DNA of 64,000 nt from Mucilaginibacter sp. MD40 (GCF_002288635.1 NZ_NRSW01000001.1:3367852-3431851), one strand, 5' to 3'; positions 36,256-45,255 are shown, counted from the first letter of the stretch. Numbers and translations: made by a program. Notes: generated by a model from the letters alone, not told the origin.

Positions 36256-37134
36256 ATGAAAGACATTGTTAAACGCTTTAAGGTTACCGATCCCGAAAAT
36301 TTTTCACTGGAAGATTTTAGTACAGATGATACACTTGGCTATAAAAAACATAAAGCTGAAGATATACTGAAGCAACTGATAGCGGAAACTGCCACACTGC
36401 AAACAGAACTTTACGCGGCCAAGAGTAAGTCTTTGTTGATCATCTTTCAGGCGATGGACGCGGCGGGTAAAGACAGCGCCATCGCGCATACCATGTCGGG
36501 CCTTAATCCGCAGGGGTGCCAGGTGTTTAGCTTTAAGCAACCCAGCGCGGAAGATTACGAACATGATTTTTTGTGGCGCCATTACAAAGCTCTTCCCGAG
36601 CGTGGGCGTATAGGCATACACAACCGCTCTCACTATGAGAATGTACTGGTAACCAAGGTTCATCCTGAGTTTATATTGAAAGAAAATTTGCCGGGGATAA
36701 CCGACGTTAAGGACATAGGCCATCATTTTTGGGAACACCGTTATGAAAGTATACGCGATTTTGAGAAGCATCTTTATCGCCAGGGAACGGTGATCATCAA
36801 ATTTTTCCTTTATTTATCAAAGAAAGAACAAAAGAAGCGTTTTCTGGATCGTATCAATGAACCGGATAAGAACTGGAAATTTGCGAGTAATGATATAAAA
36901 GAGCGCGAACGTTGGCCCGATTACATGAAAGCTTACCAAAAGGCCATAAGGGAAACCAGCACCCCTCATTGCCCCTGGTATGTAATACCTGCCGATAAGA
37001 AATGGTTTACAAGGATAGCCATATCAACCATTATATTACAAACACTAAAAGACCTAAAACTGGATTACCCGGTATTACCTAAAAAGGAAGAAGTGCAACT
37101 GAAAGAAGCTAAGCAGTTGTTGAAAAGCGAATAA
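36256..37134 (+). CDS. Polyphosphate kinase 2 family protein
   Basis: Uses polyphosphate to phosphorylate AMP, ADP or other nucleotides. I start at ATG 36256 (MKDIVKRF, 292 residues) because an in-frame start at 36190 would lie inside the upstream terminator. Walker A is FQAMDAAGKDS, the PPK2 signature FSFKQPSAEDYEHDFLWR is present, and the second motif HNRSHYENVLVTKVHPE is of the class III type, followed by the lid segment DRINEPDKNWKF. It is a single gene between two terminators. Nucleotide preference cannot be read with certainty. Confidence 0.92.
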   Translation: MKDIVKRFKVTDPENFSLEDFSTDDTLGYKKHKAEDILKQLIAETATLQTELYAAKSKSLLIIFQAMDAAGKDSAIAHTMSGLNPQGCQVFSFKQPSAEDYEHDFLWRHYKALPERGRIGIHNRSHYENVLVTKVHPEFILKENLPGITDVKDIGHHFWEHRYESIRDFEKHLYRQGTVIIKFFLYLSKKEQKKRFLDRINEPDKNWKFASNDIKERERWPDYMKAYQKAIRETSTPHCPWYVIPADKKWFTRIAISTIILQTLKDLKLDYPVLPKKEEVQLKEAKQLLKSE

Positions 37135-37146
37135 CTTTAAAATAAT

Positions 37147-37172
37147 AAAACCGGCCATAACAGGCCGGTTTT
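37147..37172. terminator. Bidirectional terminator between PPK2 and the siderophore receptor gene
   Basis: Arms AAAACCGGCC / GGCCGGTTTT (10 bp) with a six-base loop, between convergent genes, with A/T tracts on both sides. Confidence 0.88.
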
Positions 37173-37207
37173 GTATGATGATAAGGTCTAAAATAATTTA
37201 GCTTTTA

Positions 37208-39670
37208 TCAATTGAAAGTATACGTTAAGGTAGCCAGGTAATTTGATGGCGCGCCGGGGAATAACCTGATATAATCATAACCGCCTACCCAATATTTTTT
37301 ACCTGTAATGTTGTTAGCGTTAAACTGCAATTGAAGTTTCCCTACCGTGTAATATACCGCGGCGTTCACCAGCATATATTCCGGAATACTTTGGGCAGTG
37401 TTAATAGATAAATTTCGCTTACCAACGTAATTGGTACCTGCCCCTACTCCCAACCCTTTAAAAGTACCACGCGCAATGTTGTAACGGGTCCAGATATTTG
37501 CCAGGCTGCGTGGCGCGTTAGGGTTTTGCTGGCCCACTTCAGACGCTACAGGACTGCTGGAAATATACGAGCGGTTATAGGCGTAAGAAACAATGAGGCT
37601 CCAGGTTGGCGTAATGCGGCCGGTAACATCAAATTCAAACCCCTTAGAGAGTACCGCGCCAACCTGGCGCAACAGATCTGGCTGCCCGGCAACATTAGCG
37701 TTGTAAAGCACATTGCTTTGCTTAATGCGATAAACAGATGTAGTAACTCCCAATCGGCCATTTAAGAAATCACCTTTCATACCTATCTCTTTCATATCGC
37801 TTTTTAGTGGGTCAAATGGCCCGCCGGCATTCGGGTTAGCAAGTGTTGCCGCGCTTTGGGGGTTGTACCCCGTTACGTATGATCCGTAAATGTTAAGGTT
37901 ATCTATAATACTGTAAACAACTCCCAAACGGGGCAACCAGGCATGTGAATGTGTTTTAGCTTCATTAGTAGCAGCATAGTTGCTAAAATCAGTGTAATAT
38001 TCATACCGTAAGCCAAGTAACAGTTGCAGTCTTTTCCATCGTAGCTGATCCTGCACGTAGCCGGCGTTGAGGTAGTAATATGCCGGCGCTATGGAAGCTA
38101 CTGAAAAGAACGCCTTGCTGTCATCCTGCAATTGCTGCGAGGCACGGATATTATTAAGATCAAAACTGGGAACGTTAGGCACCGGGTTTCCGTTTTTATC
38201 AAGCAGGTAATTGGCCTTGTTAGCAGGATTGTATGACGCGATGAAGCCGTTGTTTGCCGCGTTCCGGTAACCGCTTGCTGTAAGTTGGGAAGCCCCTACC
38301 GGTGTTTTCTCGCTGCCAAAATCATAGCCTGCCACTAACTTATGTTCTACCGGGCCGGTATTTCCGGTATAATTAAGATATCCCGAAAAATTATCAATGT
38401 AGCGTTTGCGCTGGCGGGTAAATATTTGCATGGCTACCAAATTGCCTATGGTTTTACCGGCCCCATCAACCGCGTAGGCATTTGCACTGCGGTGTTCATA
38501 CAGGTCCTCGCTGTAACCCGTTTTTAAATAGGACGCGCTTAAGTTCAGTTTATCTGTTAACTGCCTGCTTAATGAAAAAGAAACGGTGTAGGTGTTCTCA
38601 TTGAGGCGGTCATTCGGGGTACTCAACGCTAAGGTTATCGGGGTCGAATTAAGATCATTACCGATTACAGATTGCCCCCTGTCTAACCTGCTGCGCGAGC
38701 TATTATAAACCATATCGAAATTAATGCGGGTTTTATCATCAGGTATAAACGATAGCGAGGGCGCTATCACCACATTTTTATCAAACTGCAGATCACGGAA
38801 AGAGTTAGCGTCCTCATAGCCTAAGTTTAAACGGTACAACAATGTACTGTCTTTAGTGGCAGGGCCGGTAAAATCTGCAAGGCCTCTAAAGGTGTTAAAA
38901 CTTCCTAATGACAAGCTGATGGATTTACGCGTTTCATCAAGCGGCTTTTTAGTAACCCTGTTTACCACACCTCCCGGGCTGGCATTGCCATACAATGCAG
39001 AAGCAGGTCCTTTCAATACCTCCACACGTTCCAGGTAATTGGCGAGCGGCTGCTTCCAAAAACCTGTACTGGTGCGCAATCCATTGAGTAATTGGGTATT
39101 GCTTTGCCCATTTACACGGAAACCTCTGATGGTTAGATCATCATAAAACGTAAACTGGGTAACGCCACTAAAGTTCTTTACTACATCGCCAATACGAACA
39201 TCGCCCTGGTCGGCCATCAGTTCTTTGCTGGCATAGGATACAGATTGCGGAAGATCTAAAATATCAGTCTGTGTTTTATTCCCTATAAAGGTAGATTTTG
39301 TTTTGTAGGTACGTTCCTTACGGCCGGTCACCTCTACAGATTGCAGCTGCTGGTGATTTTCGGTTAGGGTAAAATCAGCCTTCGTTACCTCCCCGGCTGT
39401 AACCCTCACCTCTTTGGTTGCGGTATTAAACCCAACGCCGGAAACAACTATCACATAGGTGCCAGGTGCAACTTGCTTAAGCTCATAGTTACCCTTAGCA
39501 TCCGTCATGGTGCCACGCTGACTATTCTGTACGGATACGCTGATGAATTCTACCGCTTTATGATCCTGATCTTCCAAATGCCCATAAATACTGCCACTTT
39601 GCTGAGCATGCGCAGTACCAGAAACCATCAGAAATAATAGAGTAATTGCCGAGTATAAAAGTGCTTTCAT
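37208..39670 (-). CDS. TonB-dependent siderophore receptor
   Basis: 820-residue outer-membrane transporter. A signal peptide (VSGTAHAQQ) is followed by a carboxypeptidase-D-like domain (SIYGHLEDQDHKAVEFISV) and a plug domain. The plug contains LPQSVSYASKELMADQG, FTFYDDLTIRGFRVNGQ and VEVLKGPASALYGNASPGGVVN, typical of ferric-siderophore receptors of the FhuA/FpvA group. The barrel ends in LATLTYTFN with the expected terminal aromatic/Asn. It is monocistronic and preceded by an inverted repeat that could bind an iron regulator. The siderophore is unknown. Confidence 0.92.
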   Translation of the reverse strand: MKALLYSAITLLFLMVSGTAHAQQSGSIYGHLEDQDHKAVEFISVSVQNSQRGTMTDAKGNYELKQVAPGTYVIVVSGVGFNTATKEVRVTAGEVTKADFTLTENHQQLQSVEVTGRKERTYKTKSTFIGNKTQTDILDLPQSVSYASKELMADQGDVRIGDVVKNFSGVTQFTFYDDLTIRGFRVNGQSNTQLLNGLRTSTGFWKQPLANYLERVEVLKGPASALYGNASPGGVVNRVTKKPLDETRKSISLSLGSFNTFRGLADFTGPATKDSTLLYRLNLGYEDANSFRDLQFDKNVVIAPSLSFIPDDKTRINFDMVYNSSRSRLDRGQSVIGNDLNSTPITLALSTPNDRLNENTYTVSFSLSRQLTDKLNLSASYLKTGYSEDLYEHRSANAYAVDGAGKTIGNLVAMQIFTRQRKRYIDNFSGYLNYTGNTGPVEHKLVAGYDFGSEKTPVGASQLTASGYRNAANNGFIASYNPANKANYLLDKNGNPVPNVPSFDLNNIRASQQLQDDSKAFFSVASIAPAYYYLNAGYVQDQLRWKRLQLLLGLRYEYYTDFSNYAATNEAKTHSHAWLPRLGVVYSIIDNLNIYGSYVTGYNPQSAATLANPNAGGPFDPLKSDMKEIGMKGDFLNGRLGVTTSVYRIKQSNVLYNANVAGQPDLLRQVGAVLSKGFEFDVTGRITPTWSLIVSYAYNRSYISSSPVASEVGQQNPNAPRSLANIWTRYNIARGTFKGLGVGAGTNYVGKRNLSINTAQSIPEYMLVNAAVYYTVGKLQLQFNANNITGKKYWVGGYDYIRLFPGAPSNYLATLTYTFN

Positions 39671-39694
39671 TAATTGTGTCGGTTAAATATGCGG

Positions 39695-39730
39695 CAAAAG
39701 TATAATTTTATTTATAATTAGTCTAAATAA
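39695..39730 (-). promoter_or_regulatory. Promoter with candidate iron-responsive operator of the siderophore receptor gene
   Basis: On the minus strand TACTTTTG (39695-39702) fits the -7 consensus TAnnTTTG, 25 bp from the start codon. Directly upstream, TTATTTA and TAAATAA form a perfect 7-bp inverted repeat with a 9-bp spacer (39708-39730). This position would block the promoter. Assignment to Fur or a DtxR-type repressor is inferred from the receptor gene only. Confidence 0.5.
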
Positions 39731-39782
39731 ATAAAAGATTATAAACTGCCTATTAGCAGCCCCAACACTTTGTGTAAAAAAA

Positions 39783-39815
39783 ATTGGCTGTGTTGATACT
39801 ATCAACACAGCCAAT
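39783..39815 (-). terminator. Terminator of the universal stress protein gene
   Basis: 15-bp perfect arms ATTGGCTGTGTTGAT / ATCAACACAGCCAAT with a three-base loop, followed by a T run on the minus strand. It lies 41 bp after the stop codon at 39857. Confidence 0.9.
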
Positions 39816-39856
39816 GAAAACGTACATACTTATCGAATCGGATGTTTCTCTCACCC

Positions 39857-40711
39857 TTAAATGATCAAACACATATTTTTATTGGGTAAAACCATTAAAG
39901 GTACATGCGTTTCTGACACCAGCTTTTCGCAATGGCTTTGGGTAAGGAACGCGTCTTTCCGGTGTGTCATTACCAGCATATCTATTTGTCCGTGAGCGCT
40001 AAGCCATTCTAAACCGTCGGTTACTTTATCCATTTTTACTGCCCTAAAGTAAATTTTGTTGTATTGAGTACGGGTGGTTACTTCTGTAAGAAATTCTTTT
40101 ACCTGCTTTTTCTCCGCATCATGGGTACCTTCAACATGGCTTATTAATAATTCGGCATTAAAATAACTCGCCAAACCGGCCAGGGCGTTAATGGTATTAA
40201 TATCTTCATGATGAAGATCGGTTGCAAAAGCTATTTTTTTGATCGGCTTATATACATAGTTTTTAGGTATCAGCAATAAAGGGAAATCTGCTTTAGAGAT
40301 CAGTTCGCGGCTTACACTACCTAATAAAAACCGGCTAAACAGGTTAGCTCCAGACATGCCCATAACCACCAACGATATATGATCATCGCTCACCACGTTC
40401 CTTATGTAATCCACGGTGTCGCCCACACCAATGGAATGATCAACGCCTGGCTTAAAGCCGGAGTGTTGTGAGGGGCTGTTTTGTTCTATATGGAGTGTCA
40501 GGAATTTCATTTCAGCCTCGGCACCTTCTGTGAGGTGGCTAATATCTTCCAGTGGCCAGGCTACCTGCGCGGCATATATGGATTCGGCAGGTACTTTTAG
40601 TGCATGGCATAATTTAATATCCGCCTTAGTAACCTTTGCCATCTCAAAGGCATAAGCGGCAGCGTTATTTGCCGAGGGCGAAAAGTCGGTTGGTACAAGA
40701 ATCGTTTTCAT
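39857..40711 (-). CDS. Universal stress protein, tandem UspA domains
   Basis: 284 residues made of two UspA domains. The first starts KTILVPTDFSPSANNAAAYA and has LVVMGMSGANLFSRFLLGSV, an ATP-binding G-x2-G-x9-G-S like stretch. The second (about 150-280) starts KKIAFATDLHHEDINTINAL and keeps only DMLVMTHRK without a clear ATP loop. Such proteins are often induced under oxygen limitation. It lies 42 bp downstream of the L,D-transpeptidase gene on the same strand, at the edge of a microaerobic respiration island. Confidence 0.9.
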   Translation of the reverse strand: MKTILVPTDFSPSANNAAAYAFEMAKVTKADIKLCHALKVPAESIYAAQVAWPLEDISHLTEGAEAEMKFLTLHIEQNSPSQHSGFKPGVDHSIGVGDTVDYIRNVVSDDHISLVVMGMSGANLFSRFLLGSVSRELISKADFPLLLIPKNYVYKPIKKIAFATDLHHEDINTINALAGLASYFNAELLISHVEGTHDAEKKQVKEFLTEVTTRTQYNKIYFRAVKMDKVTDGLEWLSAHGQIDMLVMTHRKDAFLTQSHCEKLVSETHVPLMVLPNKNMCLII

Positions 40712-40753
40712 AACATCGTTAGTTTAATTGAAATGTTTATAATTCTGTAGAAG

Positions 40754-42223
40754 TTAATTCTCACTTAGTTTTAGTGTGGCATCATTTTTTTGATACATCA
40801 ACTGGTCAAGGCTGTTATCCAGTCCATATATGTCATCATAATACACCAGCGCTCCGTTTTTCACTTCACATGTGATGTAGGTAATGGCCAATGAAACAGG
40901 CTTTTTCAGATAAAAGCTTTTAGTGATACCGGCCAGCAAATTTTTCTGGAATATTTTGGTTGACTGACCATCGTTAATTAACAGCAGTTTCGCCAGTTGG
41001 GTAGCGTTCTGTACCCTTACACAACCGTGGCTTAACGCGCGTTTGCTTTTCGCGAACAGGCTTTGGTCGGGCGTATCATGCATGTAAATATCAAACGGAT
41101 TAGCAAACCTAAAAACAATCTGCCCTAAAGCATTATCACACCCGGCAGATTGCTGGGCGTAATACAGTTTAGGTGATTTGGCAATTTTTAAAAGACCGGG
41201 GCTGCTTACATCTGCCAACAGCCCTTTATTAGTATAAACACTATAATGATGTTCGTTTAAGTAGGCACTGTCACGCATTGCCTTGGGTAATATTTCTTTA
41301 GTAAATATTTGGTTTGGCACTTTCCAGGCGGGTGCTGTGGTAAAAAACTTCACTGCACTGTTAAGCGTTGGTGTTGGGTTCTTAGGAGTACCTGTAATTA
41401 CTTTAAATGTATCGCTGATATTGTGGTGCCTGAAAGTTAAAGTGTACGATGGGATGTTTACCATAATGAAAGTTGAGGTATCTGCAGCACTCCATCTTAA
41501 CCGCTCCATATTAAGGGCCATTTTCCTGACATCCTTTTCGGGAAATTCATAACAGTCGCCAAGCTGTACACCGGCTACCGTATGCAAACGGGCTTGCAGG
41601 TATTGATATAAAGCACCTTGCGGTTGGGCCGTAAGTACAACCGCCATAAGATCGTTGCTTTTTATAGCACTATCTAATAAGCGGGTGGCATTAAAATCTG
41701 TTATTCCTTTATCAATTTTAGCGGCCGGCAGCGATGGGTTGTACTTACCATAATGTATATAATTGATAAATGTAACCAGCGCGTCAGTAAGCATGATCTC
41801 AAAACGGGCCTGTTTAACAGGGGATATTTGCCCGGGTTGCTCCAGTATATCATGCAGGGTGGTGTATAGCAATTCATTGGCATGATAGTCAGCTTTATTA
41901 AGGCCAAACTGTAACACGCAATCTAACATGAGCATAGCCGCCCATGTATTTTGCACCTGCGGTTCTTTAACAAGCCATATCGGGGTATATTGCCTGGAGG
42001 TGTAATAATTGTGCACTGTTTTGGGGAAGTGAAGCGCCAGGTTGCCACTTTTCAGTTGCTCCTCTATCTCCTGATTAAGGCTTTGTGGCTGCTTTGCATC
42101 AAGTGCTGTAGCCCCTGCCCTGAACACGGCCAGCAGCAATATCAGTATACACGCCGCTCCTATGAAAAACGTACGCGTATGATAACGTGCACGGTAATAA
42201 GCTGTTGTTGGTTGCTTTTTCAT
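40754..42223 (-). CDS. L,D-transpeptidase, YcbB-like
   Basis: 489 residues with an N-terminal membrane anchor (FFIGAACILILLLAVF) and a periplasmic domain. The middle has LRWSAADTSTFIMVNIPSYTL, the usual lead-in of YcbB-type enzymes. The YkuD catalytic motif is RALSHGCVRVQNA, with the nucleophilic Cys. Such enzymes form 3-3 cross-links in peptidoglycan or attach proteins to it. It is the first gene of a two-gene unit with the universal stress protein; an imperfect TGAC-N4-GTCA-like site lies 49 bp upstream. Confidence 0.87.
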   Translation of the reverse strand: MKKQPTTAYYRARYHTRTFFIGAACILILLLAVFRAGATALDAKQPQSLNQEIEEQLKSGNLALHFPKTVHNYYTSRQYTPIWLVKEPQVQNTWAAMLMLDCVLQFGLNKADYHANELLYTTLHDILEQPGQISPVKQARFEIMLTDALVTFINYIHYGKYNPSLPAAKIDKGITDFNATRLLDSAIKSNDLMAVVLTAQPQGALYQYLQARLHTVAGVQLGDCYEFPEKDVRKMALNMERLRWSAADTSTFIMVNIPSYTLTFRHHNISDTFKVITGTPKNPTPTLNSAVKFFTTAPAWKVPNQIFTKEILPKAMRDSAYLNEHHYSVYTNKGLLADVSSPGLLKIAKSPKLYYAQQSAGCDNALGQIVFRFANPFDIYMHDTPDQSLFAKSKRALSHGCVRVQNATQLAKLLLINDGQSTKIFQKNLLAGITKSFYLKKPVSLAITYITCEVKNGALVYYDDIYGLDNSLDQLMYQKNDATLKLSEN

Positions 42224-42272
42224 AACTTATTGTTTGTACTGTAAAGGTCAGCAACTTAACTCCCCTGTAGAA

Positions 42273-42284
42273 TGACCATTATCA
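42273..42284. promoter_or_regulatory. Weak candidate CRP/FNR-type site
   Basis: TGACCATTATCA, one mismatch from TGAC-N4-GTCA, in the divergent region between the L,D-transpeptidase and the FixL-like kinase genes. It is 49 bp from the transpeptidase start, unlike the 72-76 bp of the better sites, so support is weak. Confidence 0.3.
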
Positions 42285-42466
42285 TTTACTAAACTGACGC
42301 AGGCATCTAAACACTACACACTTATAAGCCTCTTTAATGGTTAAAAAAGCACGAAAACAATAAAAGAATGATGGGGATCACTTTTTTGGGCGACTTTTTG
42401 CCACTGTTTGAACCATACAATCTCACCACATTTGAGAATGTCGGCTATTAGAGCTTAATTTGAAGT

Positions 42467-43654
42467 ATGGAAAACACAGCGCTGCTTAAAGCGATCATAC
42501 AAAACGCCATTGATGGCATTATCACCATTGATGATAAGGGATTGGTTGAAAGCATTAACCCGGCCGCGTGTACCCTGTTTGGCTACCAGCCTGATGAGGT
42601 AATAGGCAAGAACATTTCTTTTTTAATGCCACCGCCAGATCGCGACAGGCATGATGAATATATTAGCCGTTACCAGCATACCCGGGTACCGCATATTATA
42701 GGTATAGGCCGCGAGGTTACCGGGTTAAGAAAGGATGGCAGCATGTTTCCGTTCCGGTTGGCAGTAAGCGAGGTGGAGTACTCGGGCAGGAGAATATATA
42801 CAGGGTTTATACACGACTTGAGCCGCCAGAAAGATGCCGAGGAGCAGCTCAGAAAACACGCTTTGCACCTGGAGGAACTGGTAGAAGAACGCACCCAATC
42901 GCTCAAAGAAACAGTACTTGCCCTGCAGGATGCCAAAGAAGAGGTGAGCCTGTCCTTAGAAAAAGAAAAAGAGCTTGGCCAGCTCAAGAGCCGATTTGTA
43001 TCCATGGCTTCGCATGAGTTTCGTACCCCATTAAGCGCCATACAACTTTCCGCTTCGCTGATCGATAAGTATGCTCAACCTTATAACAGCGAAAACATTG
43101 CTAAACATGTGGGCAAAATTAAGAATGCGGTAAGCAACCTCACCACCATTCTTAACGATTTCCTGTCACTGGAAAAACTGGAAGCTGGTAAGGTAGAACC
43201 CAGTTTTGCCCCTTTTGACCTGGTAAAACTGGCAGAAGAAATAACAGAAGAGATGCAACTGGTTGCCAAGCAAAACCAGCATATCATTTACCAGCATACC
43301 GGTAAGCAACGCTTGGTTAACCTGGACCAGAACCTATTGAAGAACTGTATTTTCAACCTTATTGCCAATGCCATCAAATACTCGGGCGAGAATACTTTTA
43401 TTGAATTTAATACGGAGTTAGCTGATGATGTTTGTGCCGTGATAGTGAAGGACAACGGTATAGGCATACCCGAAAAAGATCAAAAAAACCTTTTTGAACC
43501 CTTCTTCAGGGCGCATAATACCGGCAATATACCGGGTACGGGGTTGGGTCTTAATATTGTTGCACGATATACGCAATTAATGGGCGGCAAAATCTCATTT
43601 AGCAGTGTAGTTAACCAGGGCACATCATTTACCATAATTTTTAAGCATTTATGA
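42467..43654 (+). CDS. FixL-like haem-PAS oxygen sensor histidine kinase
   Basis: 395 residues, soluble. The PAS domain (about 1-125) reads almost like rhizobial FixL: MPPPDRDRHDEYISRY, then PHIIGIGREVTGLRKDG. H62 aligns with the haem ligand H200 of Bradyrhizobium FixL and R82 with the oxygen-sensing R220 (same spacing of 20); L98 and V100 occupy the distal pocket positions. A coiled coil follows, then HisKA with H183 in SMASHEFRTPLSA and HATPase_c (NLIANAIKYS, DNGIGIPEKD, GTGLGLNIV). Its stop overlaps the start of the receiver-CRP gene by 4 bp, making a cognate pair. Confidence 0.9.
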   Translation: MENTALLKAIIQNAIDGIITIDDKGLVESINPAACTLFGYQPDEVIGKNISFLMPPPDRDRHDEYISRYQHTRVPHIIGIGREVTGLRKDGSMFPFRLAVSEVEYSGRRIYTGFIHDLSRQKDAEEQLRKHALHLEELVEERTQSLKETVLALQDAKEEVSLSLEKEKELGQLKSRFVSMASHEFRTPLSAIQLSASLIDKYAQPYNSENIAKHVGKIKNAVSNLTTILNDFLSLEKLEAGKVEPSFAPFDLVKLAEEITEEMQLVAKQNQHIIYQHTGKQRLVNLDQNLLKNCIFNLIANAIKYSGENTFIEFNTELADDVCAVIVKDNGIGIPEKDQKNLFEPFFRAHNTGNIPGTGLGLNIVARYTQLMGGKISFSSVVNQGTSFTIIFKHL

Positions 43655-44700
43655 GCAAGCAGGTATTAATTATTGAAGACAATAGCGACATCCGCGAAAA
43701 TGTAGTGGAAATATTGGAGCTGGCCGATTTTAGCGTGCTGCAAGCCGATAATGGCAAAACCGGTGTTGAACTTGCTTTCAAACATAAGCCCGATATTATT
43801 TTATGCGATATTATGATGCCCGACCTGGACGGCTACGGGGTTTTATACCTGCTTAATAAAAACCCGGATACGGCCGCCATTCCATTCATCTTCCTGACGG
43901 CTAAGGCCGAGCGCGTAGACCTGCGCAAAGGCATGGAAATGGGCGCCGATGATTACCTTACCAAGCCATTTGATGATATGGAGTTGTTGAATGCCATTGA
44001 AACAAGGTTAAAAAAGAAAACACAGCAGGAAAGCCATTACAGCCGTTCACTTGAACAGCTCGATCAACTGGTATCGCGTAACAACGGCCTCGCCGAACTG
44101 AAACAGATCATCAGCGAACGTAAGAGCCGTCTTTTTAAAAAGAACCAGGTAATTTATTACGATGGAGATAAAGGAAACGGCTTATACGTAGTTTTAAGTG
44201 GTAAAGTAAAAACCGTTAAACTGGCCGAAGACGGACGCGAATTAATGACCGGTATCTACCAGACTGATGATTACCTGGGTGCTAATGCCTTATTGGCCAA
44301 TGAACCATACGCAGATACGGCAACAGCTCTTGAAGATACTTTATTATGCCTTATCCCTAAAGACCAGTTGGATGAACTGATTAACCAGTATCCGGATGTA
44401 GCGAGGGGATTTATAAAACTACTGGCCAATGATGTACGCGACAGGGAAGAACAACTGTTACACCTCGCTTATAATTCGGTAAGAAAACGCATGGCCGGAG
44501 CATTGATAAAACTAAGCAGACAGGCAGGTAATACGGATGGATTTAAAATAAGCCGTGAAGACCTCGCGGCGCTGGCAGGTATGGCTACAGAAACGGTGAG
44601 CCGTACCTTAACAGATTTCAAGGAAGAGGGCCTGATAGATAAAAAAGGCAGCCACATTAGCGTACTTGACGAAAAACGCCTTACCCGGATGAAAAACTGA
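43651..44700 (+). CDS. Response regulator: receiver fused to CRP/FNR-type transcription factor
   Basis: 349 residues. Receiver (1-122): acidic pair ED at 9-10, phospho-acceptor D53 in LCDIMMPD, Thr in FLTAKAE and Lys in YLTKPF. A linker helix leads to a cyclic-nucleotide-binding-type beta roll (about 150-260: NGLYVVLSGKVKTVKL, DDYLGANALLANEP). A CRP-type winged helix (about 265-345) has recognition helix ATETVSRTLTDFKEEG. There is no FNR-like cysteine cluster, so oxygen sensing would come from the partner kinase. The E-x-x-S-R residues match FNR-type DNA readers. It probably binds the TGAC-N4-GTCA sites in this region. Confidence 0.9.
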   Translation: MSKQVLIIEDNSDIRENVVEILELADFSVLQADNGKTGVELAFKHKPDIILCDIMMPDLDGYGVLYLLNKNPDTAAIPFIFLTAKAERVDLRKGMEMGADDYLTKPFDDMELLNAIETRLKKKTQQESHYSRSLEQLDQLVSRNNGLAELKQIISERKSRLFKKNQVIYYDGDKGNGLYVVLSGKVKTVKLAEDGRELMTGIYQTDDYLGANALLANEPYADTATALEDTLLCLIPKDQLDELINQYPDVARGFIKLLANDVRDREEQLLHLAYNSVRKRMAGALIKLSRQAGNTDGFKISREDLAALAGMATETVSRTLTDFKEEGLIDKKGSHISVLDEKRLTRMKN

Positions 44701-44709
44701 CGAAAGTCA
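44698..44709. promoter_or_regulatory. CRP/FNR-type operator before the ldh-like/hemN unit
   Basis: TGACGAAAGTCA, perfect 4-bp arms with N4. Its first three bases are the stop codon of the receiver-CRP gene. It lies 72 bp before the ATG at 44782. Confidence 0.65.
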
Positions 44710-44781
44710 TATTTCCTGCTGATAAAGCGCACCCGGTAACACCTGCATCCGCGATAATTTTGAACATTAAAAACATCGCGG

Positions 44782-45255
44782 ATGAAAGTAGTAGCGTACA
44801 GCATTAAGCCGTTTGAAAAGGAATATCTTTCAAAGGCCAATCAAAAAAAGCACGACATCACACTGATCTCAAACCCTCTGAGCGAGGAAACTACCATTTT
44901 TGCCGAAGGGAAGGATGCTGTGCTGGTATTTACCGGTGATGATGTGTCTGAAAAGGTTATTGGCAAACTCAACAGCCTGGGTGTTAAATATATTGCCACA
45001 CGCTCTGCCGACACCAGCCATATCGATGTGGCCGCTACAGGCCGCTATGGGATCAAAGTGGCCAATGTTCCGGATGCTGAATATGCCAACCCGGCTATCG
45101 AGTTGCAGGCCATTGCCGATCAAACCATTAAAAACCTCGATCTGTGGCAGCTAAACAAATGTGTGGGAAATGCCTGTGCATGCGCTAAAAATTGCAGGGC
45201 AATTCCATCACCTAACATCCATCCTCATGAGTCAGCAACTTCATCAGAAATATAA
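44782..45255 (+). CDS. D-lactate dehydrogenase-like N-terminal domain with Cys-rich tail
   Basis: 157 residues. Residues 1-98 match the start of fermentative D-lactate dehydrogenase (MKVVAYSIKPFEKEYL, GVKYIATRSADTSHID, RYGIKVANVP). The protein then departs: there is no NAD-binding GxGxxG domain and no catalytic His. Instead a tail IKNLDLWQLNKCVGNACACAKNC carries a C-x4-C-x-C-x3-C pattern. The stop lies 29 bp inside the hemN frame. Either a truncated LdhA relic or a small metal-binding or redox-linked protein; the intact frame, own operator and coupling to hemN favour a working product. Confidence 0.6.
   Translation: MKVVAYSIKPFEKEYLSKANQKKHDITLISNPLSEETTIFAEGKDAVLVFTGDDVSEKVIGKLNSLGVKYIATRSADTSHIDVAATGRYGIKVANVPDAEYANPAIELQAIADQTIKNLDLWQLNKCVGNACACAKNCRAIPSPNIHPHESATSSEI

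Noticed and set aside
36304..36771. 155-codon minus-strand frame opposite the PPK2 gene
   Set aside because: Antisense shadow of a clearly identified gene with no family resemblance.
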